Of a stretch of DNA of 59,660 nucleotides, positions 43,098 through 51,909 are shown one piece after another. Origin of the DNA: DASUBV01 sp035763085 (GTDB lineage Bacteria > Actinomycetota > Actinomycetes > Streptosporangiales > Streptosporangiaceae); the NCBI GenBank assembly GCA_035763085.1, contig DASUBV010000280.1:1-59660 (forward strand), written 5' to 3'. The position numbers were made by a program, and so were the translations under genes. Each line of letters starts with the position of its first letter. Positions within the stretch are counted from its first letter, which is position 1. Under the pieces are notes generated by a model. It had not been told where the DNA came from, searched no databases, and saw only the letters and a program-made list of their open reading frames with translations.

Positions 43098-44381
43098 TCA
43101 GCGGGCCCAGAAGTTGTGGTGGCTGGGCCTGCCGACCGGTGCCTTGGCGTGGACCGCGGTGAGCGTGTCCGGGCTGACCAGCTTGCTACCGCCCGGGCCG
43201 GACTTCACCGCCATGTGCGTGGCGCTGCCGGCCAGCAGCTTCTTCCAGGTCAGGAACCACACCGTGTAGCCGTTGCCCCAGGTGCCGCCCTTGGGGCTGC
43301 CGGTGACGGTCACGGGATCACCCGGCACCGCCATGTTGTAGTAAATCGCCGCGTGCGCCGGGGAGGTGTTCACGCAGCCGTGGCTGACGTTGGTGTGGCC
43401 CTGCTCCCCCACCGACCAGTACGCGTCGTGGATGTAGTCGCCGCTCCAGGTGAACCGGACCGAGTACGGGACCATCAGGTCGTAGCCCGGCCCCTTCATC
43501 TCCACCGGATTGCCCTTGTCGATCGTCACGTACGTCCCGTTGGGCGTGTCGTCGCCGGGCCGGCCGGTGCTGATCGCCCAGGTCCGCCACAGATGGCGCT
43601 TGTAGTAGACCTTCATGTAGTGGGTCCGCGTGCTGGCCACCACGATCAGCGAGTTGCCGATCGTGAAGCTCTGCTTCAGGTTGCGTGTCCCGTAAACGCC
43701 CTTCGCGCCTTCCACCCCGTTCAGCCGCGCGTTGAAGGTCACCTTCGTGTGCTGCGGCCAGTATGTGCGCGGCCGGAAATACAGCGTCTTATCGCCGTCC
43801 CAGTACCAGGCACCGGTGACGTGCTTGGAGGTGCGCAGCGTGATGGCCTTCTCGACGGCCGCCTTGCGCTTAATCGGGCGATTGAAGTTCAGGATGATCG
43901 GCATGCCGACGCCGTAATGCATCCCGTAACCCAGCACGGTGCTGGCCTGGAAAGTCTTTTTCGGCTTGAGCGTGGAGAAAGAGCTCGTCTGCGTCACGGT
44001 CTTCCCGCCCGAGCCGCTCGCCGTGGCGGTCACCGTGAACGTGCGCGACGTGCTCAGCGGGCCGACGCTGCGCCACAAGGTGTCGTTGTCCGTCAGCTGC
44101 CCGGTGACCTGGTGCTTGCCGGCCTGCACATGCACCGCCTGCACGGTCCCGTTCGCGGCGCGGACGGTGACCTCGGCGCCGGGCCTGACCTTCGCGGTAC
44201 CGTCGGCTGGCAAGATCGTCAGCTTCGGCACGAGCGTTTCCTTCTTCGCCACCTGCGCTGTTCCGCCAGCCGCGCAGGCGGTCAGCGACATCACCAGCGC
44301 GACTCCCCCCGCCGTGCCGGCCAGGGTCAGCCTGGCCCCGCCATGTCCTGCGGGCCTGCGTCCTGCGGTCCTGCTGTTCAC
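43098..44381 (-). CDS. L,D-transpeptidase with Ig-like domains (lipoprotein)
   Basis: A 427-aa cell-wall cross-linking enzyme. A Tat-free lipoprotein signal ends in LTAC (about residues 31-34), followed by two Ig-like domains (about 45-240) and a YkuD catalytic domain with HGC at 334-336 (Cys336) in SHGCVNTSPAHA and a C-terminal Trp-rich extension, as in mycobacterial Ldt proteins that make 3-3 peptidoglycan links. The GTG at 44381 is preferred for the GGGGA upstream and because it places the signal peptide correctly; the frame is open to 44459. No TetR site precedes it. It may be cotranscribed with the 37-aa gene upstream. Confidence 0.92.
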   Translation of the reverse strand: MNSRTAGRRPAGHGGARLTLAGTAGGVALVMSLTACAAGGTAQVAKKETLVPKLTILPADGTAKVRPGAEVTVRAANGTVQAVHVQAGKHQVTGQLTDNDTLWRSVGPLSTSRTFTVTATASGSGGKTVTQTSSFSTLKPKKTFQASTVLGYGMHYGVGMPIILNFNRPIKRKAAVEKAITLRTSKHVTGAWYWDGDKTLYFRPRTYWPQHTKVTFNARLNGVEGAKGVYGTRNLKQSFTIGNSLIVVASTRTHYMKVYYKRHLWRTWAISTGRPGDDTPNGTYVTIDKGNPVEMKGPGYDLMVPYSVRFTWSGDYIHDAYWSVGEQGHTNVSHGCVNTSPAHAAIYYNMAVPGDPVTVTGSPKGGTWGNGYTVWFLTWKKLLAGSATHMAVKSGPGGSKLVSPDTLTAVHAKAPVGRPSHHNFWAR

Positions 44382-44467
44382 CGGTATCCCCGATCCCCGT
44401 CTGTCCTGGGCGACGAGCCCGGCGGTGGCCGCTAAGCGGCCAGCACCGGGCCCCGTCATGGGCCGCT

Positions 44468-44581
44468 CTAGCGCGCCCGCCGCCCCTTCTGGCCCTGGCG
44501 CTTACGCTTGGCGACGATGGTCACGGAAAGCATGGCCGCGCACATCGCTGCGAGTGCCATGGCAGGCTTCATGAAGCGCAT
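44468..44581 (-). CDS. 37-aa membrane peptide with basic tail
   Basis: The ATG at 44581 is preceded by GGGAGGG nine bases upstream. The 37-residue product has a Met/Ala-rich hydrophobic N-terminal half (about residues 6-24) and a strongly basic tail (AKRKRQGQKGRRAR). It is 86 bases upstream of the L,D-transpeptidase start on the same strand. Too short for automatic gene callers. No known family; a small membrane-associated peptide is likely from composition. Confidence 0.6.
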   Translation of the reverse strand: MRFMKPAMALAAMCAAMLSVTIVAKRKRQGQKGRRAR

Positions 44582-44610
44582 GCTGATAATCCCTCCCGAT
44601 GTGAACCAGC

Positions 44611-44663
44611 GACGTCCGCGCAGTACAGCCCGCTTCACGGGCGGATCATTCAGCCCGGACGTC
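44611..44663 (-). other. Nested stem-loop upstream of the 37-aa gene
   Basis: Outer arms GACGTCCG (44611-44618) and CGGACGTC (44656-44663) enclose an inner GCCCG-CTTCA-CGGGC hairpin (44628-44642), 30 bases before the peptide start. It could be an RNA leader structure. The rest of the 656-base gap 44582-45237 holds an AT-richer patch around 44720-44780 and no gene or element that I recognise. Confidence 0.4.
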
Positions 44664-45237
44664 TGCAGATATGCCGAGCATTACCCGTTTCCCGGCGGCG
44701 GACACAGATGCACCCCTGCGAAAGCGTTAATAACCTCACCCGGCTCTGGCAAAGAAGGTAATCATCACGCCGCCCGGATAACCAGCCGGCACGCAGCGCG
44801 TAGCGCAATGTTCACCAGGAATCTGCCCGGTCCCCGGGCGCCCGGCGAGCCGGCCAGCCACCTCGCCTGGGGGGCGCCGGGCCCGCCCGGCGCAGGGCAG
44901 CACTCCCCGTGGCCGCCGGGGTTACCGATGACGGCGGCGGCGTCGGCGAGATTACCCTGATTCGCCTGCACGGACGGCGATCTGCCCAGTGGCGGGAGGG
45001 CACGGCCACGCCGCGGCGGCAGCGGTGATCACATGCGGTCCGGCGCGGTGATCACGGGAATTGACGCGGCGCTGGCAGAGTAAGGCCCAGATCCGCGCCG
45101 CGGGGCGAACGTGCGTCTGCCGCGGCGCGGATCAGCCACCGCGGCCGGGGCGGGCGGCCGGCTTTCATCAGCAGTCCGGGTGGCCCGCCCTGCAGAGCGC
45201 CAGTCCGGACTGGCGGTGAGAACGATCCGGCAGCGGG

Positions 45238-45582
45238 CTAGAAGATGACGTAGGCCTCGCGGATCTTCTCGTGGATCTGCCAGGTGCCGGCCCAGCCGCG
45301 CGGGAACACGGCGGTGTCGCCGGGGCCGATCTCCTGGGGCTCGCCGCCGTCCGGGGTCACGGTCATCCGGCCGGACACGATGTGCACGAACTCGTGCGTC
45401 GCCAGCTTCCAGTAGGACGGGCCGGGCGTGCATTCCCAGACACCGGACTCCTGGTCGCCGTCCTGCCACAGGGTGTACCCCGCGGTCTGCATCGGCTCGC
45501 CGGTCGCTTCCTCCAGCGGGCCCCAGTCCTCAAGCTCGGCGGTCGCGGCCGCGGCGAGATACGGCGTGGTCATGTCGGTCAT
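45238..45582 (-). CDS. Cupin-domain protein
   Basis: A 114-aa single-domain cupin (Cupin_3/EutQ-like). Cupin motif 1 is represented by WKLATHEFVHIVSGRMTV and motif 2 by IGPGDTAVFPRGWAGTWQIHE. The glutamate/histidine metal ligands are incomplete compared with canonical metal cupins, as in many small catabolic cupins. It is 90 bases downstream of the DAO gene in the same direction and probably shares the site D promoter. A role in binding or isomerising a pathway intermediate is possible. Confidence 0.82.
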   Translation of the reverse strand: MTDMTTPYLAAAATAELEDWGPLEEATGEPMQTAGYTLWQDGDQESGVWECTPGPSYWKLATHEFVHIVSGRMTVTPDGGEPQEIGPGDTAVFPRGWAGTWQIHEKIREAYVIF

Positions 45583-45672
45583 GGCGGACCGTCCTTTCCG
45601 GCGAGGATGGCTGGCGGTACAGGCACCTGCGGGCGCAGGTCCTGGTGGCGAGGAGGGCGGCCGGGGGCGGCA

Positions 45673-46902
45673 TCAGCTCGCGGCGGGGCCGGCAGGCCGG
45701 CCTACCGCCTCGGGGAAGGGCAGCGCGATCGGGTCGGTGCCCAGCTTGCTGGCGCCGCTCTCGTCGAACCGGTCCAGTCCCAGGTCGGCCACGTCCACCA
45801 CCCCGGAGGTCCCGGTCAGGGCCACGTCCGCGGCCGCGCGGGCCACGGCGGGCCCCCACATCATCCCGGCGCCGCCCGCGGCGGCTACCGTGACGCCGCC
45901 GATCTCGCCGTCCCCGGCGATCGCCGGGCCGATGATCGGCAGGTGGTCCGGGGTGTAGTCAATGGTGGCCGCCCAGACCCGGCGCAGTCCCAGGCCGGCG
46001 GTCACCGGGACCAGCTCGGCCAGCCGCTGCCGCATCCGGGCCAGGTAGGGCTCGTCCACGCTGACCGCGGGACCGGGGCGCTCGTCGGGGTTGCTCATCC
46101 CGAACAGCAGGCCGCGTTCCTCAGGGCGCCAGTAGAGGCCGGCGGCCAGGTCGAACACCATCGGGAGCCGGCCCGGGTCGAGATCGGGGTGCGGCTGGGT
46201 CACCGCGACCTGGTGCCGGACCCCGCCGGCCGGGATCCGCACGCCGGCCAGCGCCCCCACCTCGGCCAGCTCGGGACCGCCGGTGAGCACGACCAGCGGC
46301 GCGCTGACCGGGCCGGCCGAGGTCAGCACGCCGGTCACCCGGCCGCCGGCGGTCTGCAGGCCGGTGCAGCTGACGTGCTCGCGGACCTGCACCCCGGTGA
46401 TGGCCAGGGCCACGGCGTAGGCGGTCACGTTGCGCGGCGGCGCGAGGTAGCCGTCCGCCGCGCAGTACGTGCCGCCCAGCGTCCGGCCCGGCGAAAGCGT
46501 CGGGTTGAGCGCGTCGAGCTCACCGGGGTCCAGCCAGCGGACGGCCAGGCCGAGCGCGTTCTGCATGGCCATCCGCTCGCGCGCGGCGGTCACGTCGGCC
46601 TCGGTGAAGCAGGGCAGCACGTAGCCCTGCGGGGTGAACCCGGAGTCGATGCCGATCTCGGCGTGCTGGCCCAGGTAGAACTGGCGCGACCACTCACCCA
46701 GCCGGACCGCCCAGGGCGTGCCGCCCTGGGTCCGGACCACGCCGGCGGCCCGGCTGCTGGCGCCCTGGCCGAGGGTCCGCTTCTCCAGCAGGACGACCCG
46801 GTCCAGGCCGCTGCGGCGCAGGAAGTAGGCGCACCAGGCACCGACGGTCCCGCCGCCGACGACCACGGCGTCAGCAATATCCGGCTGGCTGGCTGCAGGC
46901 AT
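45673..46902 (-). CDS. FAD-dependent oxidoreductase, DAO family (glycine/sarcosine oxidase-like)
   Basis: A 409-aa flavoprotein of the D-amino-acid/sarcosine/dimethylglycine oxidase family. The FAD motif is VVGGGTVGAWCAYFLRRSG (Gly16, Gly18, Gly21), with a C-terminal VTVAAAGGAGMMWGPAVARAAADV closing the FAD site. Such enzymes oxidise secondary or tertiary amines or amino acids. The ATG at 46902 is preferred over GTG 46908. Divergent from the acyl-CoA dehydrogenase gene, with the perfect site D palindrome between them. Confidence 0.88.
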   Translation of the reverse strand: MPAASQPDIADAVVVGGGTVGAWCAYFLRRSGLDRVVLLEKRTLGQGASSRAAGVVRTQGGTPWAVRLGEWSRQFYLGQHAEIGIDSGFTPQGYVLPCFTEADVTAARERMAMQNALGLAVRWLDPGELDALNPTLSPGRTLGGTYCAADGYLAPPRNVTAYAVALAITGVQVREHVSCTGLQTAGGRVTGVLTSAGPVSAPLVVLTGGPELAEVGALAGVRIPAGGVRHQVAVTQPHPDLDPGRLPMVFDLAAGLYWRPEERGLLFGMSNPDERPGPAVSVDEPYLARMRQRLAELVPVTAGLGLRRVWAATIDYTPDHLPIIGPAIAGDGEIGGVTVAAAGGAGMMWGPAVARAAADVALTGTSGVVDVADLGLDRFDESGASKLGTDPIALPFPEAVGRPAGPAAS

Positions 46903-46942
46903 TGGCACGAGCCCTATGCTCGCCTAGACTGAACGTTCAGTC
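46902..46942 (+). promoter_or_regulatory. Site D: promoter with TetR operator (acyl-CoA dehydrogenase and DAO genes)
   Basis: TTGGCA (46902-46907), 17 bases, TAGACT (46925-46930), with the fully palindromic GACTGAACGTTCAGTC (46927-46942) starting in the -10 box. It drives the acyl-CoA dehydrogenase gene. On the minus strand TTGACT (46944-46939) within the site could serve as -35 for the DAO-cupin transcript, so one operator may control both directions. Confidence 0.85.
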
Positions 46943-47009
46943 AAGAGTGGCCGCCACGGGGCGATGGCCGGGACGGACTGGCCTCAGCGGACCGGCCTGA
47001 AGGGGCGCG

Positions 47010-48176
47010 ATGTACGGCTTGACAGACGAGGACCGGCGAATCCAGGCGCGCGCCGCGACCTTCGCGGATGAGCTGATCCCGCTGGAGGTCACCGCCGAGC
47101 TGAACGACGGGGAGCTCGACAAAGAGACCACCGCCGGGCACGCCGCCCGGGCCAGGGAGCTGGGACTGTGCTCGACCAACATGCCGGCGGAGCTGGGCGG
47201 CATGGGCTACACCGCGCTGCAGCAGGTGCTGGTGCAGGAGCAGGCCGGGCGGGTCACCAACGCCCTGGGCTGGGTCTGCTCCACCCCGCCGTCCTGGATG
47301 ACGGAGGTGGCCACGCCGCTGCAGCTGGAGAAATTCATCGTCCCGGCGATCAGGGGCGAGCGCGAGGAGTGCTACGCCATCACCGAGGAGGGTGCCGGAT
47401 CCGACGTGGACGCGATCGTCGCCACCGCCCGCCGCGATGGTGACGACTACGTGCTCAACGGCGAGAAGTGGCACGTCACCTCCTACAACAGCGCCGACTT
47501 CGCCTTCTTCCAGGGCAAGCTGGCCGGCGGCGAGCATGACGGCGAGCACGCGATGTTCCTGGTCGACCTGCCCAGCCCCGGTGTCCGGGTGGTCCGCACC
47601 CCGGCCTACTCGCACACCATCAGCCACCATCACCCGATCGTCGCGTTCACCGACGTCCGGGTGCCGGCGACCCACCTGGTCGGGGCCGAGGGCGACGGGA
47701 TGAGCTTCGCCTACGAGTGGTTCCGGTTCGAGCGCCTGATGGTGGCCGCGCGCTGCCTGGGCGCGGCCAGCCGGCTCACCGACGAGATGACCCGGTTCGC
47801 CGCCGGCCGCGAGGTGCAGGGCCAGCCCATCGCGCGGTTCGGCCAGGTCCAGGCCATGCTGGCCGACAGCCTGACCGAGTTGTTCGCGGCTCGCGCGCTG
47901 GTCTATGAGACGGCGCGGGCGATTGACGCCGGGGCCGACGTGAAGGTCCAGCACGGCCAGTGCTCGATGGCCAAGCTGTACGCCTCGGAGATGGCCGGCC
48001 GGGTCGCGGACCGGGCCGTCCAGGTCTTCGGCGGGCGCGGGTACATGCGCGAGAACGTCGCCGAGCGGTTCTTCCGGGAACTGCGCGTCGAGCGCATCTG
48101 GGAGGGCACCAGCGAGGTCCAGCGCGCGATCATCGCCGACCAGATGATCAAGCGCGGTCCCCGCGCGCTGGCCTGA
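47010..48176 (+). CDS. Acyl-CoA dehydrogenase
   Basis: A 388-aa flavoprotein with the three ACAD domains: N-terminal helical, middle beta domain (CYAITEEGAGSDVDAI, FAD and substrate contacts) and C-terminal helical domain. The catalytic base is probably Glu365 in RIWEGTSEVQR. QVFGGRGYMRE is the usual FAD-binding segment of the partner subunit. It should desaturate an acyl-CoA at the 2,3 position; short-chain or branched substrates are likely from length, but this is not decisive. Transcribed from the site D promoter. Confidence 0.93.
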   Translation: MYGLTDEDRRIQARAATFADELIPLEVTAELNDGELDKETTAGHAARARELGLCSTNMPAELGGMGYTALQQVLVQEQAGRVTNALGWVCSTPPSWMTEVATPLQLEKFIVPAIRGEREECYAITEEGAGSDVDAIVATARRDGDDYVLNGEKWHVTSYNSADFAFFQGKLAGGEHDGEHAMFLVDLPSPGVRVVRTPAYSHTISHHHPIVAFTDVRVPATHLVGAEGDGMSFAYEWFRFERLMVAARCLGAASRLTDEMTRFAAGREVQGQPIARFGQVQAMLADSLTELFAARALVYETARAIDAGADVKVQHGQCSMAKLYASEMAGRVADRAVQVFGGRGYMRENVAERFFRELRVERIWEGTSEVQRAIIADQMIKRGPRALA

Positions 48177-48209
48177 CACCGGAGGCGGCCAGCAGCGCGA
48201 GCGAGGGGG

Positions 48210-48258
48210 ATGCAGCCGGGCGGGCGCAGGCTTAACGGCCTGACCCGCCCGGCCGCAT
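48210..48258. terminator. Hairpin between acyl-CoA dehydrogenase and peroxidase genes
   Basis: ATGCAGCCGGGCGGG (48210-48224) pairs with CCCGCCCGGCCGCAT (48244-48258) with one mismatch. It lies between convergent genes and can serve both. Confidence 0.75.
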
Positions 48259-48297
48259 GGTGTCCGGATGCCGCGACTCGCGCGGCTCTTTGCCCCG

Positions 48298-48786
<489 letters not shown>

Positions 48787-48894
48787 TGTCAGGCTCCTTT
48801 GACCGCGGCACACAACTGGCCCACTGCCGGAGACTAACGCAGCCAGCTGCCCGGTAATGCCCGGCTACGCGCAGAATGATCAGCATCACCTTCG

Positions 48895-48933
48895 GTGCCG
48901 GGGGCACCGGGGGTAATCCCCCGGGCCGGCACC
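48895..48933 (-). terminator. Hairpin terminator after the Rieske gene
   Basis: Outer arms GGTGCCGG (48895-48902) and CCGGCACC (48926-48933) enclose CGGGGG-TAAT-CCCCCG (48908-48923). It follows the Rieske gene stop on the minus strand by 20 bases. Confidence 0.7.
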
Positions 48934-48953
48934 AGGAGCATCCCAGGTCCCGG

Positions 48954-50165
48954 CTACCCGACGACCTGCTCGCTGACCCAGGTGGAGTCGGCCCGGTTCC
49001 AGACCGGGCCGCCCTGGTAGCCGCGGCCGATCATGGTGACGAACTGGTACACCGCGTCCTCGTCGGGCGCCAGCGGTCCCGGCCTGGCGTGCTCGGAGGT
49101 CAGGCCGCGCTGGACCGACTCGCAGGCGCCCCAGTCCTGCCGGTTGGTGATGTCCCAGAACTCAACGGCGTAGCCGGGGTCGAAGCCTGCCCTGGCCGTT
49201 GCCTCGGGCGCGAACGACCAGACGCACTCGATGATGGTCCGGTCGGCCGCCAGCGGCACCAGCCGGTGCGTCATCACGTAGTCCGGGTGCAGGCTGAGCA
49301 GCACGTTCGGGAACAGGTTGACGTAGATCACGGTGCGCAGGCCCTGCGCGTCCAGGCCGCGCAGCGGCGCGCCCTGGCTGGTGCCGTCCAGTGACATGGT
49401 GGCCATGCCGTCGCGCAGGTCCATCCAGCCGCCGACCCAGCCGCCCTCGGCGCGGTAGTTCTCGCCGCTCTTGGGCGGGCTGACCGCGCACAGCTCGGGG
49501 TGGATCATCGGGCAGTGGTAGCACTCGTGGTAGTTCTCGGTGAGGATCTTCCAGTTCGCCGTGGCGTCGTACCGGTGCCGCCCGCCGATGACCAGCCGCT
49601 CGGGCTCGTACGGGGCCACTAGCGGATCCAGCCCGGCAAAGGCGTCCGCCAGCGGGCCGGCCTCGCCGCCGGAGCCGTCGACGAAGATCAGCCCGTGCCA
49701 CTCGGCGGCCGGCAGTTCCACCAGGCCCCAGCCGGACCGGTCGAACCCGTCACCGCGGCGGAAGCCGGGAGCGAAGCGCAGCCCGCCGTCGAGCGCGTAG
49801 GTCCAGGAGTGATACGGGCAGATGATGGTGTTGCGCTGGACCGACTCCCCGGCGCCGAGCAGCTCGTGGCCGCGGTGACGGCAGGTATTGCCGAAGGCGT
49901 GCAGCACCCTGTCGTCGTCACGGGTGAGCAGCACGCTGCCGGGCCCGGCCTGCTCGGCGCGCTGGTCCCCCGGCCGGGGCAGTATCGAGGAGAATCCGAC
50001 GCATAGCCAGCCACCGCCGAAGAAGTGCTGCTGTTCCCAGGCGAACACCGCAGGATCGACGTAGGCGGCGCGAGGGAGCATGGTGCTCTGGCCGAACGGC
50101 CGCAGCGCCGGCGCCAGGGCCGCCGGGTCGATCGGGGCAGCGGGAAACCGCAGTTGACTGACCAT
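48954..50165 (-). CDS. Rieske non-haem iron oxygenase, alpha subunit
   Basis: A 403-aa oxygenase. The Rieske [2Fe-2S] ligands are Cys95, His97, Cys116 and His119 (CRHRGHE and CPYHSW); the mononuclear iron site includes His217 and His222 in ENYHECYHCPMIHPEL, with Glu210 nearby. This single-alpha type includes choline, glycine-betaine, carnitine and stachydrine oxygenases as well as aromatic ones. A reductase gene is not visible here. The ATG at 50165 lies 7 bases after TACCCT (minus strand, 50178-50173), so the mRNA is likely leaderless and the TetR-type site E covers its first bases. The N-terminal 35 residues fit the family, supporting this start. Confidence 0.9.
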   Translation of the reverse strand: MVSQLRFPAAPIDPAALAPALRPFGQSTMLPRAAYVDPAVFAWEQQHFFGGGWLCVGFSSILPRPGDQRAEQAGPGSVLLTRDDDRVLHAFGNTCRHRGHELLGAGESVQRNTIICPYHSWTYALDGGLRFAPGFRRGDGFDRSGWGLVELPAAEWHGLIFVDGSGGEAGPLADAFAGLDPLVAPYEPERLVIGGRHRYDATANWKILTENYHECYHCPMIHPELCAVSPPKSGENYRAEGGWVGGWMDLRDGMATMSLDGTSQGAPLRGLDAQGLRTVIYVNLFPNVLLSLHPDYVMTHRLVPLAADRTIIECVWSFAPEATARAGFDPGYAVEFWDITNRQDWGACESVQRGLTSEHARPGPLAPDEDAVYQFVTMIGRGYQGGPVWNRADSTWVSEQVVG

Positions 50166-50178
50166 ACAGTCAAGGGTA
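50156..50178 (-). promoter_or_regulatory. Site E: variant TetR operator over a leaderless start (Rieske gene)
   Basis: GACTGAC-CA-TACAGTC (50156-50171) keeps both five-base outer arms of the other sites and carries one substitution in each half. It spans the Rieske start codon (50165-50163) and lies directly downstream of the TACCCT -10 box. Confidence 0.65.
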
Positions 50179-50418
50179 GATCTGGTACATCACTCTGTCC
50201 AGACATTCTCTCCGCGCCGGCGGGCCGCCGCAGCCCGGCCACGAGGCCGGGACGCAGCAGGTCAGGAGTGTGCCGCGGAGCCCGGAACGGCCCGGGCGAC
50301 TGCCCGGGCCGGCCGGAGGACAGATAGTCTCGCCACACCGCCGCGCACGTTGCGGCCAGCGCCTGCCGTGCTCACGACGGCTGACGGGTCAGACGGGGAG
50401 GTCAGTGATGGGGCAGGC

Positions 50419-51663
50419 GTGGCACGGACCAAGGTAGCCCTGTCCCCCAAGATCCGCGCCCTGCTGGTGTTCGTGTGCGCGCTGGTGCTGGTCGACACGG
50501 TGTTCTTTACCGCGCTGACGCCGCTGCTGCCGCACTACGTGCATGAGGCCGGGCTGACCAAGTCGGGCGCCGGGCTGCTGGTAGCCGCCTATCCGCTCGG
50601 CACGCTGGTCGCCGCGCTGCCGAGCGGTGTACTCGTCGCCCGCCTGGGCTGCCGGCAGGTGGTGGTCCTGGGGCTGGCCCTGATGGCCGTGTCCACGCTG
50701 GTGTTCGGCTGGAGCAGAACCGAGACCGTGCTGGACATCGCGCGGTTCGTCCAGGGCCTGGGCGGCGCGTGCACCTGGTCAGCCGCGATGGCCTGGCTGG
50801 CCACGGTTGCCCCGCCGCAGCGCCGCGGCGAACTGCTCGGCACGGCGCTGGGCGCGGCCGTGGGCGGGGCGCTGCTCGGGCCGGTTCTCGGCGCGCTGGC
50901 CAGCCGGGCCGGCACCGGGCCGGCCTTCTCAGCCGCGGCAGTGGCCGGGGGCATCCTGATCGTCGCGGCCTTCCTGGTCCCGCCCGCCCGCGCCACCGAG
51001 CCCCAGGGCCTGCGCGCCGCGTTCCCCGCGCTGCGCGACCGCCAGGTGGCGGTCGGCATGTGGCTGACGCTGCTGCCCGGCCTGGCGTTCGGGGTCCTGG
51101 ACGTGCTGGCCCCGCTGCGGCTGGGCGAGCTGGGTGTCACCGCCGCGCTGATCGCGGCCACATTCCTGGCCTCGGCCGCCCTGGAGGCCGGGCTGTCCCC
51201 GCTGGCCGGCCGGCTGGCGGACAGGCACGGGGCCATGTTCCCGGTGCAGCTGTCCCTGATAGCGGCGGTGATCGTCTCCCTGCTGGCGCCGGTGCTCGCG
51301 CCCGCGGCCGTGCTCATCGCCGTGCTGGTGGTCGGCATGCCCTCGTTCGGGACCATGTTCGCGCCGGCCAGCGCCATGCTCAGCCACGGCGCGGACCGTC
51401 TCGGGCTGAACCAGGGCCTGGCCTTCGGCCTGGCCAACCTGGCCTGGGCGGCGGGCCAGGCGATCGCCGCCTATGGCAGCGGCGCCCTGGCCCAGGCCAC
51501 CTCGGACCTGGTCCCGTACGCGCTGCTGGCCGCCATCATGGCGGGCACGCTGATCGCCATCCAGCCCGCCGGGCGGCGGCTGGCCGCCCGGCTGCTAGCC
51601 CGGCTCCCGGCCGGGAGGCGTAAGGCCCGCTCCCGGGTGTTATGGCCGCCGGCCTGTCGCTAG
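50419..51663 (+). CDS. MFS transporter (DHA1-type drug/solute exporter-like)
   Basis: A 12-span major facilitator of about 414 aa. Helix 1 begins IRALLVFVCALVLVDTVFFTAL; the loop motif between helices 2 and 3 reads GVLVARLGCRQVVV, and a second such motif GRLADRHGAMFPV starts the C-terminal half. The start is uncertain: the frame opens at TTG 50350, with GTG at 50368 and 50419; the last puts the first span closest to the N terminus and is used here. TAGTCT at 50325-50330 is a possible -10 box. Divergent from the Rieske gene, so it might export or import a related compound, but no TetR site fits its own promoter. Confidence 0.85.
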   Translation: MARTKVALSPKIRALLVFVCALVLVDTVFFTALTPLLPHYVHEAGLTKSGAGLLVAAYPLGTLVAALPSGVLVARLGCRQVVVLGLALMAVSTLVFGWSRTETVLDIARFVQGLGGACTWSAAMAWLATVAPPQRRGELLGTALGAAVGGALLGPVLGALASRAGTGPAFSAAAVAGGILIVAAFLVPPARATEPQGLRAAFPALRDRQVAVGMWLTLLPGLAFGVLDVLAPLRLGELGVTAALIAATFLASAALEAGLSPLAGRLADRHGAMFPVQLSLIAAVIVSLLAPVLAPAAVLIAVLVVGMPSFGTMFAPASAMLSHGADRLGLNQGLAFGLANLAWAAGQAIAAYGSGALAQATSDLVPYALLAAIMAGTLIAIQPAGRRLAARLLARLPAGRRKARSRVLWPPACR

Positions 51664-51665
51664 CC

Positions 51666-51758
51666 GACCGGAGCAGGCCAGCTCATTCACGTGCCCTCCA
51701 TGGCCGCCGGGCTGCCTCCTGGCCGGACGGGAGCAGGCCAGCTCATTCACTTGCCCTC
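51666..51758 (+). repeat. Pair of 33-bp direct repeats, 60-bp period
   Basis: 51666-51698 and 51726-51758 share 31 of 33 bases around the core GGAGCAGGCCAGCTCATTCA. They lie between two MFS genes and upstream of the promoter at 51807. A role as paired binding sites or a small duplication is possible. No other feature is seen in 51664-51797. Confidence 0.7.
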
Positions 51759-51797
51759 GCTCGCCAGTCATGCCGCTATTCGATTTAGTTAGTAGTT

Positions 51798-51812
51798 AGT
51801 TACCAGTAACTT
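51798..51812 (+). promoter_or_regulatory. Palindromic operator and leaderless promoter before the EmrB-like gene
   Basis: AGTTAC-CA-GTAACT (51798-51811) is a perfect palindrome that overlaps the -10 box TAACTT (51807-51812). That box lies 7 bases before ATG 51820. Repeated TTAGTTAG half-site-like motifs precede it. A MarR- or TetR-type repressor bound here would block initiation. Confidence 0.6.
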
Positions 51813-51819
51813 AGTGGTC

Positions 51820-51909
51820 ATGACGCTGACCCGACAGGCCCGGATGGCCGGTGCTGACTGGCAGGCGCAGGCCGCGCTATCCCGGCACGCCACGGAGCAC
51901 GACCGGTGA
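51820..51909 (+). CDS. 29-aa leader ORF overlapping the EmrB-like gene
   Basis: ATG 51820 is 7 bases after TAACTT and opens a 29-residue frame starting MTLTRQARMAGADWQAQAAL. Its TGA (51907-51909) overlaps the GTG (51906) of the exporter gene. A GGAG (51894-51897) for the exporter lies inside it. It is in a different frame from the exporter, so it is not an N-terminal extension. Translation of this leader may couple to or control the exporter. Soluble, no known family. Confidence 0.5.
   Translation: MTLTRQARMAGADWQAQAALSRHATEHDR

Noticed and set aside
44582..45237. Open frames in the 656-base gap before the cupin gene
   Set aside because: They lack codon bias, ribosome-binding sites and recognisable protein features.
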